Assembly (NCBI RefSeq): GCF_001279725.1
Contig: NZ_LGDE01000337.1
Location: 1-64,000 of the forward strand
Reading direction: 5' to 3'
Length of the DNA: 64,000 nt
DNA from: Streptomyces sp. WM4235
Lineage (GTDB): Bacteria; Actinomycetota; Actinomycetes; Streptomycetales; Streptomycetaceae
Of the stretch, positions 35,719-44,567 are shown in pieces (position 1 is the stretch's first letter; each line of letters begins with the position of its first letter). The translations under genes and the position numbers were made by a program. The notes under the pieces were generated by a model. That model worked only from the letters and a program-made list of their open reading frames with translations. It made no database searches and was not told the origin of the DNA.

Positions 35719-36159
35719 CTAGGGTCCGCACTCGACCCAGAGCAGCTTGCCGCGGTGCGCGCCGTCGAGCCGGTACGCGCCGTAGCGCTCCGCGCAGAGC
35801 CGTACGAGGAGCAGCCCGCGCCCGTCCTCGGCGTCGGTGTCGTCGGTGTCCTCGGCGTCGGGGCCGGGCGGGGCGGGCACCTTCGTGAAGGGCGCCGGGA
35901 TGGCCGGGTTGGTGTCCCAGACGCCGACCCGGACCCGCTCGGGGGCCATCGCGCGGACCCGCAGCGCGCAGGGACCGCGGGAGTGCCGGTAGGCGTTGGA
36001 GACCAGCTCGCTGGTCAACAGCTCGGCGGTGTCGGTCAGCCGCGCCATCCCGTGGCCCCGCAGCACGGCGCGCAGGGTACTGCGGGCGATGCCGGCGGCC
36101 CGCGGATCGTGGGGAAGACGGAGGGTGTAGGCCCAGGACGGAGTTACGGTTGCGTCCAT
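35719..36159 (-). CDS. anti-sigma-factor-type HATPase
   Basis: A 146-aa GHKL-fold protein. The N box LLTSELVSNAYRHS is near residue 46 and the DGRGLLLVRLCAERYG G region near residue 112, with an acidic linker (DAEDTDDTDAED) between. It has the same class as the protein at 16102. It lies divergent from an XRE/DUF397 pair; HATPase, XRE and DUF397 genes recur together in Streptomyces, sometimes under development control. The ATG at 36159 fits the fold. Confidence 0.85.
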   Translation of the reverse strand: MDATVTPSWAYTLRLPHDPRAAGIARSTLRAVLRGHGMARLTDTAELLTSELVSNAYRHSRGPCALRVRAMAPERVRVGVWDTNPAIPAPFTKVPAPPGPDAEDTDDTDAEDGRGLLLVRLCAERYGAYRLDGAHRGKLLWVECGP

Positions 36160-36356
36160 GGAAGTCTCCGATCGAGGAGGAGAGTTGGACCGTGTACATG
36201 CGGTGCCCGGTGACCAGGTCGCTCCGTCGAGCGGGGTACTTCCGGGCGGTGGCCTGCCACCACAATAGGCACTCCGCTTAAGTATTTAGGCGGTTCTCGC
36301 TGAATGCACTCTCCGCCCACTCGTGTGGGTGACACTTCCTCGCGGAGGAACGCACG

Positions 36357-37223
36357 ATGCCCATGCGCAGCAGCCCCACCGCGCGTCAACTGCGCTTCGC
36401 AGCCGAGCTGCGCAGGATGCGCGAGCGTGCCGGACTGTCCTCGGCCGAAGCCGCCGGCCTGCTCGGCATCAAGCCGAACCAGGTCAGCAACATGGAGGCG
36501 GCTCGGTTCGGTGTGAGTCCCGAGCGGGTGCGCACACTGGCGTGCCACTACGACTGCACGGACACCGAGTTGATCGAGGCACTGGTCGCGATGACCGGTG
36601 AGCGCAAGGGCGGCTGGTGGGAGGAATACCGTGAACTGCTTCCGGCCGGCTGGCTCGACCTCGCCGAACTGGAGCATCACGCACAGGGGTTGCGTGACTC
36701 GATCACCATGCACGTGCCCGGTCTGCTCCAGACTCCCGAGCACGCCCGCGAGATCTTCCGGCAGGCCGTCCCGGCCCTGCCACCACCGGACGTCGAGCAT
36801 CGCGTCTCGTTCCGCGTGAAACGTCAGCGGATCCTGTTCGGGGACACGCCGACGCCCTACCAGGCGATCATTCACGAGGCCGGGCTCCGCATCGCCGTGG
36901 GCGGGCCGGCCATCGCGCAGGCCCAGTTGCGACACTTGCTCGACATGGGCGAGCGGGAGCACGTGACCATCCGCGCCATTCCGTTCTCGGCCGGAGCGGT
37001 ACCGGGGTCCGGGCAGTCGTTCTACTACGCGCACGGGCGAGTGCCCCAGCTGGACTCCGTACAACTGGATCAGTCACACGGTGTGGTGTTCCTGGACGCC
37101 GAGTCCCAACTCGCCAAGTATCGGCTCCTCTTCGAACGCATCGAAGCGGTGTCCCTGCCCCCGGATCACACACGAGACCTGATCGCCGACATCGCCCGAC
37201 ACCTGCGAAAGGAAGCCCCATGA
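36357..37223 (+). CDS. XRE-family regulator with DUF5753 ligand domain
   Basis: A 288-aa protein. A helix-turn-helix (ELRRMRERAGLSSAEAAGLL, then IKPNQVSNMEAARFG) covers residues 15-70. The C-terminal DUF5753 domain from about 95 includes MHVPGLLQTPEHAREIF. These proteins work with a small DUF397 partner encoded next; some pairs activate antibiotic production in Streptomyces. The ATG at 36357 follows GCGGAGG at 9 nt. The stop overlaps the DUF397 start (ATGA). Confidence 0.92.
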   Translation: MPMRSSPTARQLRFAAELRRMRERAGLSSAEAAGLLGIKPNQVSNMEAARFGVSPERVRTLACHYDCTDTELIEALVAMTGERKGGWWEEYRELLPAGWLDLAELEHHAQGLRDSITMHVPGLLQTPEHAREIFRQAVPALPPPDVEHRVSFRVKRQRILFGDTPTPYQAIIHEAGLRIAVGGPAIAQAQLRHLLDMGEREHVTIRAIPFSAGAVPGSGQSFYYAHGRVPQLDSVQLDQSHGVVFLDAESQLAKYRLLFERIEAVSLPPDHTRDLIADIARHLRKEAP

Positions 37224-37420
37224 CCCACCACGACTGGTACCGGTCCTCCTACTGCGCCGAGGGCAACTCCTGCGTCTACGTCACCGTCGCCCCCGACGGC
37301 CGGGTCCTCGTCGCGGAGCGCGGCGACCCCGGCGAACCGGGCGATCCCGGCCACCGGGTCCTGCGGACCAGCGCCGCCGCGTGGACGGCGCTGGTCGCGG
37401 AGGTCAGGACGAGGTCTTGA
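37220..37420 (+). CDS. DUF397 small protein
   Basis: A 66-aa protein. WYRSSYCAEGNSCVYV at the N-terminus and a C-terminal AAWTALVAEVR are the family signature. It is the usual partner of the XRE regulator before it, with a 4-nt overlap for balanced synthesis. Its role in the pair is thought to be modulation of the regulator; no enzymatic residues. Its 3' end overlaps the convergent hydrolase gene by 17 nt. Confidence 0.92.
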   Translation: MTHHDWYRSSYCAEGNSCVYVTVAPDGRVLVAERGDPGEPGDPGHRVLRTSAAAWTALVAEVRTRS

Positions 37421-38303
37421 CCCCCGCCAGGAACGACTGCAGGACTCCCCGCCACGCGTCCGGCTGGTCGTAGTGGAGGTAGTGGCCGGCGTCCGGGATC
37501 TCCGCGTACTGGCCCTCCGGGAGGACCCGGACCATCTCCTGGGCCTCGGCGCGGCCCAGTTCGCCGTCCAGACCCCGGACGACCAGGGTCGGGCAGCGGA
37601 CCTGGGCCAGCTCCTCCCAGTGCGCGTCGTGGACCCACGTCTCGCGGGCCGTCAGCATCTGGCGGCGGGAGAACACCGGGCGCCAGCCGTCGGGGGCCTG
37701 GTGCATGACCTCGGCGAAGAACGCGCCGCGCCCCGGATCGGGGCGTTCCACCCGGGGGTCGTCCTCGCCGAACCAGCGGCGGGCGGCGTCCTGGGTGGGG
37801 AAGGGGAGGGGCCAGCGGCGGAACCATTCCTCCCATTCCTGCTGCGAGGCCTCCCCCAGGGCCGAGGCCCGCATGTCGCAGATGACCAGGGCCTCCACCA
37901 GGTCGGGGCGGCGGGCGGCGAGCTGCCAGGCGGTCAGGGCGCCCATGGAGTGGCCGATCAGGGTCACGGGGGCGAGGCCGAGGCGCTCGACGACGGCCTC
38001 GGCGTCGGCCACGAAGGCCTCGCGCCCGAAGGGGGTCGGGTTGCCGGGATCGGCCGCGGGGCCGGCGCTCTGGCCGTGGCCGCGCTGGTCGAGGGCGATC
38101 ACGCGGTGGTGTTCCGCGAGCCAGCGGGCGGTACCGGCCCAGTGCAGGGCACGGCCCATCAGACCGTGGAGTAACAGGACCCCGGGCCGCTCCCGCTCGG
38201 TGGGCACCTCGGGGGCGGTACCCGGCTCGCCCGCCGGCTCGCGGAACTCCCAGGCGGCCAGGCGTACGCCGTCGGCCCCAGTCACATCGATGCGCTGTAC
38301 CAC
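37404..38303 (-). CDS. alpha/beta hydrolase
   Basis: A 299-aa hydrolase. The nucleophile elbow is GHSMGA, the oxyanion region LLHGLMGRALHW, and the C-terminal HYLHYDQPDAW supplies the histidine. The fold fits haloalkane dehalogenase or proline iminopeptidase-like members; substrate unknown. GTG at 38303 is chosen since AGGGGG lies 13 nt upstream and the conserved domain starts at VQRIDVTGADG. A longer frame extends upstream, but it runs through a repeat and terminator region. Confidence 0.85.
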   Translation of the reverse strand: MVQRIDVTGADGVRLAAWEFREPAGEPGTAPEVPTERERPGVLLLHGLMGRALHWAGTARWLAEHHRVIALDQRGHGQSAGPAADPGNPTPFGREAFVADAEAVVERLGLAPVTLIGHSMGALTAWQLAARRPDLVEALVICDMRASALGEASQQEWEEWFRRWPLPFPTQDAARRWFGEDDPRVERPDPGRGAFFAEVMHQAPDGWRPVFSRRQMLTARETWVHDAHWEELAQVRCPTLVVRGLDGELGRAEAQEMVRVLPEGQYAEIPDAGHYLHYDQPDAWRGVLQSFLAGVKTSS

Positions 38304-38519
38304 CGCAGATGCACCCCCTTCGCTCCCGGCCAGAGTATCGAACCCGTATTCGAGAACGGGTCTCTCGCCGACAACACCGCTCTTTCGAGTGACCTTGCTC
38401 AAGGATTGGCCGCCACTGCCGATGGAGATCCTTTCAACAGGGAGGCGGGCCGCTTGGGGAAGACGGTCCGAAGGGGATGACCTTGAGAGCTCGGGGCTCC
38501 AGGTCAGCAAGGGGAGGAT

Positions 38520-38549
38520 CGGTCCCGGCGCCGCAAGGCGCCGGGACCG
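38520..38549. terminator. hairpin terminator after the DtxR-type gene
   Basis: A 13-bp perfect stem (38520-38532 with 38537-38549, cggtcccggcgcc) and a GCAA tetraloop of GNRA type make a very stable hairpin 190 nt downstream of the leftward regulator gene. Confidence 0.8.
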
Positions 38550-38561
38550 CCCACATCCAAG

Positions 38562-38625
38562 GTCGTCACAGTCTCGTGTCGTCACACTCTCGTGTCGTCA
38601 CGGTCTCGTGTCGTCACAGTCTCGT
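38562..38625. repeat. four tandem 16-bp repeats
   Basis: The unit gtcgtcacagtctcgt occurs four times in a row (38562, 38578, 38594, 38610) with only one or two base changes at the ninth and tenth positions. It lies between the DtxR-type gene end and its terminator. The period is about 1.5 helical turns. No spacers, so not a CRISPR. Confidence 0.85.
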
Positions 38626-38737
38626 CGCGTCCGAGGCGGCCAGAGCACGGCCGTGGTCACGCCCTTGGCTCTGTCCTACCTCGTACCGACCAGTACTACG
38701 CCCGTTCGGAGGACCCGCCAAGGGTCCGCGCCAAAGG

Positions 38738-39430
38738 TCAGCGCTTCGCCACGAAGACGTGCGAGGCGACCTCGGAGTCGAGTTCCGCCGCCTCTCCGCC
38801 GCTGCCGACCAGCACCCCGCCCGGGGACTCCGTCACGCTGACCACGGAGCCGGGCTGCACGCCGGCGCGCCGCAGCGTGTACATCAGCTGGGCGTCCGTC
38901 TGGATCGGCTCGCCGATCCGGCGCACGACCACCGTCTTGCCCTCGGCGCCCGGGTCCAGCTCGGCGAGGCTGACCATGCCGTCCTCCAGGAACGGATCGG
39001 CCTCGGCCTTCTCGCCCAGCTCCTCCAACCCCGGGATCGGGTTGCCGTACGGCGACTCGGTCGGGTGACGCAGCAGCTCCAGCACCCGCCGCTCCACCGC
39101 CTCGCTCATCACGTGCTCCCAGCGACAGGCCTCGGCGTGCACCTGCTCCCACTCCAGGCCGATGACGTCGACGAGGAGGCACTCCGCGAGCCGGTGCTTG
39201 CGCATCACGCGCGTCGCCAGCCTGCGCCCCTCCTCGGTCAGCTCCAGGTGCCGGTCGCTGGCGACCGCCACCAGGCCGTCGCGCTCCATCCTCGCGACCG
39301 TCTGGCTCACCGTCGGGCCGCTCTGATCGAGCCGCTCGGCGATACGGGCGCGCATGGGGACAACACCTTCCTCTTCCAGTTCGAGGATGGTGCGGAGATA
39401 CATCTCCGTGGTATCGATCAGTCCGGACAT
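38738..39430 (-). CDS. DtxR/IdeR-family metal-dependent repressor
   Basis: A 230-aa regulator. The winged helix-turn-helix (RIAERLDQSGPTVSQTVARM) spans residues 27-50. The dimerisation/metal domain has HRLAECLLVDVIGLEW, CRWEHVMSEAVE and HPTESPYGNPIPG, with the Cys-His-Glu ligands expected of iron-responsive members. A C-terminal SH3-like domain follows. It should repress iron-uptake and siderophore genes with Fe2+. It resembles the DesR-type repressor of Streptomyces, which I recall at a syntenic place near the SIS gene. The ATG at 39430 matches the domain start. No iron box seen near its own promoter. Confidence 0.93.
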   Translation of the reverse strand: MSGLIDTTEMYLRTILELEEEGVVPMRARIAERLDQSGPTVSQTVARMERDGLVAVASDRHLELTEEGRRLATRVMRKHRLAECLLVDVIGLEWEQVHAEACRWEHVMSEAVERRVLELLRHPTESPYGNPIPGLEELGEKAEADPFLEDGMVSLAELDPGAEGKTVVVRRIGEPIQTDAQLMYTLRRAGVQPGSVVSVTESPGGVLVGSGGEAAELDSEVASHVFVAKR

Positions 39431-39664
39431 TCGTGCCCCTCGGATTGCGTGCGCTGGCCCTGCCCCCAATTCTGACGCATCGCGCCGACAACCGTCCCGT
39501 GCCGAGCGTCGAGGCCCGTACCGGACGTCTCGGGTCCCGGTCCCGCGGCCCACTCGGGGCCCTTTCGTCCCACGATTGACGTTCGTATTGACACGCCCTT
39601 GGTCCAGACCGCACGGTGAGCGGCGAACACGGACGCACCTCACCCCTGGAAGGGCCTTCGGCGT

Positions 39665-40420
39665 ATGAGCGAGAGCAAGTTGGCCGGGCAGTTCTTCGAC
39701 GCGGCCATCGGCCTGCTGGAGCGGGTGCGCGACGAGGAGGCGGCACGGATCGCCGAGGCCGGCGTGATCATCGCCGACGCCGTCGCCTCCGGGAAGCGGC
39801 TCTTCGCCTTCGGGGCCGGGCACTCCTCGCTGCCCGCCCAGGACGTGGTCTACCGGGCCGGCGGGCTCGCCCTGATGAACTTCCTCGCCGTCCCCGGCAC
39901 CGCCGGCATCGACGTCATGCCCGCCACTCTCGGCAGCGCCCTGGAACGCGTGGACGGCCTCGCCGGCGCGGTCCTCGACAGCAGCCCGGCCTCCGACGGC
40001 GACGTCCTCGTGATCATCTCCCTCTCCGGGCGCAACGCCCTGCCGGTGGAGATGGCCATGAACGCCCGCGCCATCGGACTGAAGGTCGTCGGGGTGACCT
40101 CGGTGGCGTACGCGACCGAGACCAGGTCGCGGCACGTATCGGGCACCTTCCTCAAGGACCACTGCGACATCGTCCTGGACAGCAAGATCGCGGTCGGGGA
40201 CGCCGAACTGAGCATCGACGGCATCGACGCGCCCTTCGCCCCCGCCTCCACCGTCGTGACCAGCGCGATCATGCAGGCCGTGATGGCGGCCGCCGCCGGC
40301 GAACTGGCCGCGCGCGGCGTCGAGCCCCCGCTGCTGCGCTCGGGCAACGTGGACGGCGGACACGAGTGGAACGGCCGCGTCATGCAGGAGTACGGCGACC
40401 GGATCTTCTTCCGGCACTGA
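39665..40420 (+). CDS. SIS-domain phosphosugar-binding protein
   Basis: A 251-aa protein. The SIS fold shows FAFGAGHSSLPAQDVVYRAGGL early and VLVIISLSGRNALPVEMAMNARAIG in the middle. The family binds or isomerises aminosugar phosphates (GlmS/MurQ-like). No HTH is present, so it is an enzyme rather than an RpiR regulator. It is divergent from the DtxR-type gene, a neighbourhood typical of Streptomyces. A 21-bp tandem duplication crosses its stop codon. Confidence 0.88.
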   Translation: MSESKLAGQFFDAAIGLLERVRDEEAARIAEAGVIIADAVASGKRLFAFGAGHSSLPAQDVVYRAGGLALMNFLAVPGTAGIDVMPATLGSALERVDGLAGAVLDSSPASDGDVLVIISLSGRNALPVEMAMNARAIGLKVVGVTSVAYATETRSRHVSGTFLKDHCDIVLDSKIAVGDAELSIDGIDAPFAPASTVVTSAIMQAVMAAAAGELAARGVEPPLLRSGNVDGGHEWNGRVMQEYGDRIFFRH

Positions 40421-40449
40421 GGGCGCGGCTTCCGGCACTGTGGGCGCGG
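40408..40449. repeat. 21-bp tandem duplication across the SIS gene stop
   Basis: Positions 40408-40428 and 40429-40449 match in 20 of 21 bases. The first copy carries the last codons and the TGA of the SIS gene; the second differs in the TGA position (TGT). This is a recent slippage event with no change to the protein end. Confidence 0.85.
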
Positions 40450-40594
40450 CGCGCCCCGGGTCACGCCGTCACCCGTTCCACGACGTCACCTGTTCGGGGA
40501 GGCGTTGCCGGGCGAATGCGTCACCGCGGTTGCGCGGGGTCACGCCGGGTGGAGTCTGGGAAGGACCGCACCGGCCCACCCACGGCGAGGGACG

Positions 40595-41587
40595 ATGATC
40601 GTATCGATGGTCTCCATGCCGGAGGGCGTCATGACGCGTGCCCCCGTCTCGGAGGCGCGCGAGCGGCTCGCGGCCTCCCGGTTCCTGCTCGTGGACGTGG
40701 AACTGCCCGAGGAGACCCCGCCCGACGAACAGCCTCTGGCCCGCCTGCTCGGTCTGGAGGAGGAGGACCTGACGTGGCTCGGCAGGGAGGGTGAATTCGC
40801 CCGGGCCGAGTTCCTCGGGGACAGCGCCGCGTTCGTCGTGCCCTCGGTCGAGGCGGGTCGGATCATCCATCTCCACGCCGTGGTGACCGAGCGGTACCTC
40901 CTCACGGCGCACCGGGGGCCGACCGGGCTGGTGCGCGACCTCGCGGCCCGCTTCCCGCACGAGAAGCCGACCGACGCCGTGGCCATGCTGTTCCTGCTGC
41001 TGGACGCCGCCCTGGAGAGCTACCGCCGGGCCGCGGTCCAGGCCCTGCTGGAGGTGGAGGACCTGGAGAACGACATGTTCCACCAGCGGGAACCCGAGCA
41101 GCTCTACCGTCTGGCCCGGCTGCGCCGCACCGCGGCCCTCCTGCACCACACGCTCCTCCCCTACCACCGGGTGGCGGAGGAGACCGTCACGCGCCGGATG
41201 CTGAACGACGCCTTCCCGGAGACGCGCCAGCGGCTCGTCCGCGAGTACCAGCGCACCGCGCGGCTGGTGCTCACCGACATCGAGTCCCTCCAGGAGGCCG
41301 CCCGACGGGCCTTCGGCAGCTACTCCTCGCTGGTGTCGGGCGACCAGAACGGCGTGATCAACCGACTGGCGATCGTGTCGACGATCTTCCTGCCGTTGAC
41401 CTTCCTGACGGGGTTCTTCGGCATGAACTTCGCCTACCTGACGGACGAGATCGAGAGCGGGGCCGTCTTCTGGCTGCTCGCCGTGGGGCTCCAGGTGGCC
41501 TTCCTGATCCTCGCGCTGTACGCGCTGCACCGCACCCGCATCTGGCGCAGGCTGCGCGACGACGACGGCCGCGACGACGACGCGTAG
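40595..41587 (+). CDS. CorA-like magnesium/cobalt transport protein
   Basis: A 330-aa protein. A long cytoplasmic alpha/beta and helical part (LLLDAALESYRRAAVQALLEVEDLENDMF) is followed by two C-terminal membrane segments. The first ends in the GMNF loop motif, the ion-selectivity signature of CorA (YGMNF in classical members). It should form a pentameric Mg2+ channel. The ATG at 40595 follows CGAGGGA; later in-frame ATGs are possible. Confidence 0.9.
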   Translation: MIVSMVSMPEGVMTRAPVSEARERLAASRFLLVDVELPEETPPDEQPLARLLGLEEEDLTWLGREGEFARAEFLGDSAAFVVPSVEAGRIIHLHAVVTERYLLTAHRGPTGLVRDLAARFPHEKPTDAVAMLFLLLDAALESYRRAAVQALLEVEDLENDMFHQREPEQLYRLARLRRTAALLHHTLLPYHRVAEETVTRRMLNDAFPETRQRLVREYQRTARLVLTDIESLQEAARRAFGSYSSLVSGDQNGVINRLAIVSTIFLPLTFLTGFFGMNFAYLTDEIESGAVFWLLAVGLQVAFLILALYALHRTRIWRRLRDDDGRDDDA

Positions 41588-41626
41588 CGTGCGGGCCGTG
41601 TCGCCCGGGTCCCGGGACGACAGGGC

Positions 41627-42301
41627 CTAGCCGCCGGTCTCGGAGAAGTGCTGGTAATCCGGGTTGCTCCAGCGTCCGCCCCAGTACCAGCCGATCTCCC
41701 GGAACGCACGGGTGACGACGTCGCCCGCGCGGATCATGCCGGGGGCGGGGTGGTCGCGGTCCAGGTGCGCGCGGGCCGCGGGCGGGTGGACGTCGCCGTC
41801 GCGGTCGACGTACGGATTCTCGACGGGGTTGATGTCGACGGCGTCGCCGTAGGAGTGCCGGGAGAGCCGGCCCGGGTCGCCGGTGACCCGGCGACAGTTG
41901 AAGGCGGAGGTGTTGTCGGCGGCCATCGACGCGTCGTCGTCGCCGCCGTACGCGGCCGTCACCCGCATCCGCCGGATCGGGAACCCGGCCTCGAAGGCCT
42001 TGCCGAAGACGTGCAGCAGCGGGCGGACGGCCCGCTCGTGGACGACCATCTCGCCCTGGTGGACCTTGCCGTCGAAGCCCCAGTGGTTCATCCGGATCAG
42101 CCGCAGCCGGTCGGCCGGTACGGGGCAACCCGCCCGGTGGGTGACGCCGAGCGAGCCCGCCGGGACGGCCGTGACGCGCGCGCCGAGTTCCCGGTTCGGG
42201 GCCTGGAAGCGCGGCGCCGGGGGCGGCGAGGTGCAGGACAGGGCGGTGGCGCACAGGACGACGACCGCTGCCGGGACGCGCACGGTGGAGGTGTGGCGCA
42301 C
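41627..42301 (-). CDS. M15-family D-Ala-D-Ala carboxypeptidase-like lipoprotein
   Basis: A 224-aa secreted peptidase. The signal peptide ends in TALSC, so a lipoprotein is likely. The zinc site is SRHSYGDAVDINP (H and D ligands) with the final DYQHF histidine near the C-terminus, as in VanY/M15 peptidases. It acts on cell-wall peptides outside the membrane. The start is GTG at 42301, with no strong ribosome site. Stand-alone gene between CorA and a PAS protein. Confidence 0.88.
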   Translation of the reverse strand: MRHTSTVRVPAAVVVLCATALSCTSPPPAPRFQAPNRELGARVTAVPAGSLGVTHRAGCPVPADRLRLIRMNHWGFDGKVHQGEMVVHERAVRPLLHVFGKAFEAGFPIRRMRVTAAYGGDDDASMAADNTSAFNCRRVTGDPGRLSRHSYGDAVDINPVENPYVDRDGDVHPPAARAHLDRDHPAPGMIRAGDVVTRAFREIGWYWGGRWSNPDYQHFSETGG

Positions 42302-42376
42302 CGGATCACGGTAGGCGGGCGGTCCGCCCGGTGCGGCCCGCCACGCAGGGCGCGACGCTCCCGGCGTCGGGGGCCC

Positions 42377-43711
42377 TCAGTGCCGGTCGCGGGTCCGGCC
42401 CGCCAGGTCGAGGTCCGCGGCCACCCGGGCGGCGACCTCCTCCGCGTACAGGGCGTCGGCCCGCTCGAAGGCGGCCCGCGAGGTCCCGCGCAGGAAGGTC
42501 AGCGCGCCCAGGGTGCGGCCCCTGCTGCGCAGTACGGTGCACAGCGCGTGCGCCGCGTCCTCGGGCCAGTGGCGCGCCTTGGCCCAGCCGTCGGTCGGTT
42601 CGCCGCCGGGGGCGCTGGTGCGTACCGGGCCGATCCGGTCCAGGGCCTGGAGCGCCGGGTGCATGGGCGCGTACCGCAGGGGGATCGCGCCGGGCCCCGG
42701 CAGCAGCAGGGTCTGGCCGGACGCCGACGCCGCCGCCCGGACGAGTCTGCGGCGGCGCCCGGGGTCCGCGCCCGTCTCTTCGAGCACGTCGACCAGGGCG
42801 TGTTCCGCGAAGCCGGCGAGGGCGAAGTCCAGGCGTACGGCGGCCGCCTCGGCGGGGTCCTCGCATTCGGCGGCGGCCCGGCCGGCCCGGTACAGCTGGT
42901 TGGCCCGGAACCGCGACTGTCCGGTGTCGAGCGCGGCCCGGCGGGCCTCGGTGACGTCCTGGAACAGCCAGCCCACGCCGAGCGGCACGGGCTCCTCCGC
43001 GAGGGGCGAGGCCAGCCGCAGGAACCCGCAGCGCCAACAGCGCCGGCGCACCCCCTCGGGGGTGCGGACGGACACCCACAGCTCGACGGGCGACGGCGGC
43101 GCGCCCTCCGCCAGCACGTGCTGGAGGGCGCCCTCCAGTTCCTCGACGCCCTGGGTCAGCAGTTCGCCGAGCGGCCGGCCGAGGAGCGCGGTGCGACCGG
43201 AGCCGAACGCGCGGGCGGCGTGGGTGTTCACCACGGCCGGGCGCAGGTCCACGTCCACCAGGACGACGCCCCAGGAGGCGTCCTCCATCAGGGCCTCGCT
43301 GAGGGCGATGGAACGCTCCAGGTCGATCTGCGCGTGGACCTCGCTGAACGCGCAGTAGACGCCGGCGGGTTTGCCGTCCGCGCCCGGGACGCCGGCGGAC
43401 TGGGTGCGGACGAGGACCCGGCCGCCGTCCTTGGTCAGCAGCGCGAACTCGTTCACCTGCCGTCCCGGCGCGTCCTGGGCGGACATGATCCGGTCCTCCA
43501 CGTCGTGCGCGTCGGCGGCGCGCACCGCCCAGCCCGCGAACCCGCGCCGGCCCACCGCCTCGGCGGCGGACCAGCCGAGGATCCGCTCGGCCTCGCGGTT
43601 CCAGTGGGTGATCACGCCGTCGGAGTCGAACGCGCACAGCGCGGCGTCCATCCCGTCCAGCAGCGCTGCGAGCAGATCGTCGGTGGTCTCGTTACGTCCG
43701 GAAGCACTCAC
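42377..43711 (-). CDS. PAS-domain signalling protein
   Basis: A 444-aa soluble protein with two PAS domains (residues about 15-130, starting LLDGMDAALCAFDSDGVITHWN, and 145-265). A GAF-like region follows to the end (ALCTVLRSRGRTLGALTFLRG). It lacks the PP2C phosphatase or kinase domain that usually follows in Streptomyces RsbU-like proteins. So it is a sensor lacking an output domain, or a partner for one elsewhere. GTG 43711 follows GCAGGGGG at 6 nt. Confidence 0.82.
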   Translation of the reverse strand: MSASGRNETTDDLLAALLDGMDAALCAFDSDGVITHWNREAERILGWSAAEAVGRRGFAGWAVRAADAHDVEDRIMSAQDAPGRQVNEFALLTKDGGRVLVRTQSAGVPGADGKPAGVYCAFSEVHAQIDLERSIALSEALMEDASWGVVLVDVDLRPAVVNTHAARAFGSGRTALLGRPLGELLTQGVEELEGALQHVLAEGAPPSPVELWVSVRTPEGVRRRCWRCGFLRLASPLAEEPVPLGVGWLFQDVTEARRAALDTGQSRFRANQLYRAGRAAAECEDPAEAAAVRLDFALAGFAEHALVDVLEETGADPGRRRRLVRAAASASGQTLLLPGPGAIPLRYAPMHPALQALDRIGPVRTSAPGGEPTDGWAKARHWPEDAAHALCTVLRSRGRTLGALTFLRGTSRAAFERADALYAEEVAARVAADLDLAGRTRDRH

Positions 43712-43828
43712 CTGGCACCCCCTGCAGGTGTTCGCGTGTGCGGCACGTCGGATCATTCAACTGGAACGTGACACAGCCCACACCCGCTTCCCGGAATCAT
43801 CCCGGTATGTCCCCGAGGGGCAGGCCGC

Positions 43829-44428
43829 TCAGCCGGCGAACAACGACACCATCGCGACCACGAAGACCACCACGATGATCATGACGATCCAGAGGTAGGT
43901 CTTCCGTACGCGCCGGTCGCGGACGTCGTGCCGCGCGATGCGGCGCACCGCCTCCGGGTCCTGCGCCCAGTCCGGACCGCGCAGCTCCTCCCAGGCGGCG
44001 CGCAGGGCGCCGACCTCGCGGGCGACGTCGACGTGGTTGTCGTCGACGTACATCAGCTGGACGCGGCGGCCCGCGTCGTCGTAGGCGTACGAGATGACCG
44101 TCGGCTGGTTCTTCGCGGTGTGGGCGCTCGGGTTCGGGGCGGCGCGGATGTCCTGGACCTCCTCCCAGGCCAGCCTGCGGGTCCCGGTGAAGCGGCGGAC
44201 CCGGATCCCCTTGAGGTCGGCGGAGGTGGAACAGCGTTTCGCGGCCACGACCAGCCATCCGAAGAAGGCCAGCACCAGGGCCACGACCAGGGACTTCACC
44301 CACCCCGGGGTGTTCTCCATGTTCAGCACGGTCAGCAGCACGCCCGGTGTGCCGATGCCGACGGCGACGTACACGCCGGCCATCTGCTCCGAGCGGACCC
44401 GGTACTCCCGCGGCAGCCGTGTGCTCAT
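43829..44428 (-). CDS. PH-domain-like membrane protein
   Basis: A 199-aa protein with two N-terminal hydrophobic segments (residues about 17-35 and 42-62), a PH-like beta domain (RVRRFTGTRRLAWEEVQDIRAAP), and a C-terminal membrane helix (TYLWIVMIIVVVFVVAMVSLFAG). Such bacterial PH proteins are common in actinobacteria and their roles are mostly unknown. The ATG at 44428 follows GGGAGGG at 3-9 nt. Confidence 0.85.
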   Translation of the reverse strand: MSTRLPREYRVRSEQMAGVYVAVGIGTPGVLLTVLNMENTPGWVKSLVVALVLAFFGWLVVAAKRCSTSADLKGIRVRRFTGTRRLAWEEVQDIRAAPNPSAHTAKNQPTVISYAYDDAGRRVQLMYVDDNHVDVAREVGALRAAWEELRGPDWAQDPEAVRRIARHDVRDRRVRKTYLWIVMIIVVVFVVAMVSLFAG

Positions 44429-44567
44429 GACACCCTCCCCGTTTCCCCGCGCGGGACGCCAGTGTAGGGAGCAACTCAGGGCTCGGTAAGGGGAGTTGTG
44501 TGGCCCGAATTAATAAGTTGAGGGACCCGGGGAGGGGTCGTAGGCTCTGCGGTACACGAGAAGGGAG

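Larger units (their letters stand above)
38304..38737. other. 434-nt gap with terminator and tandem repeat
   Basis: The gap separates the hydrolase start from the DtxR gene end, both leftward. It holds a strong hairpin (38520-38549) and a 4 x 16-bp array (38562-38625), listed separately. The remaining 38304-38519 presumably carries the hydrolase promoter; no conserved box was recognised and no gene is supported. Confidence 0.5.

Noticed and set aside
38304-38585. N-terminal extension of the alpha/beta hydrolase up to 38585
   Set aside because: The added frame runs into the terminator and repeat region, while GTG 38303 has an upstream AGGGGG and starts at the conserved fold.
38562-38625. Tandem 16-bp repeats as a CRISPR array
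   Set aside because: Units are directly adjacent with no spacers, and no cas gene is in the window.
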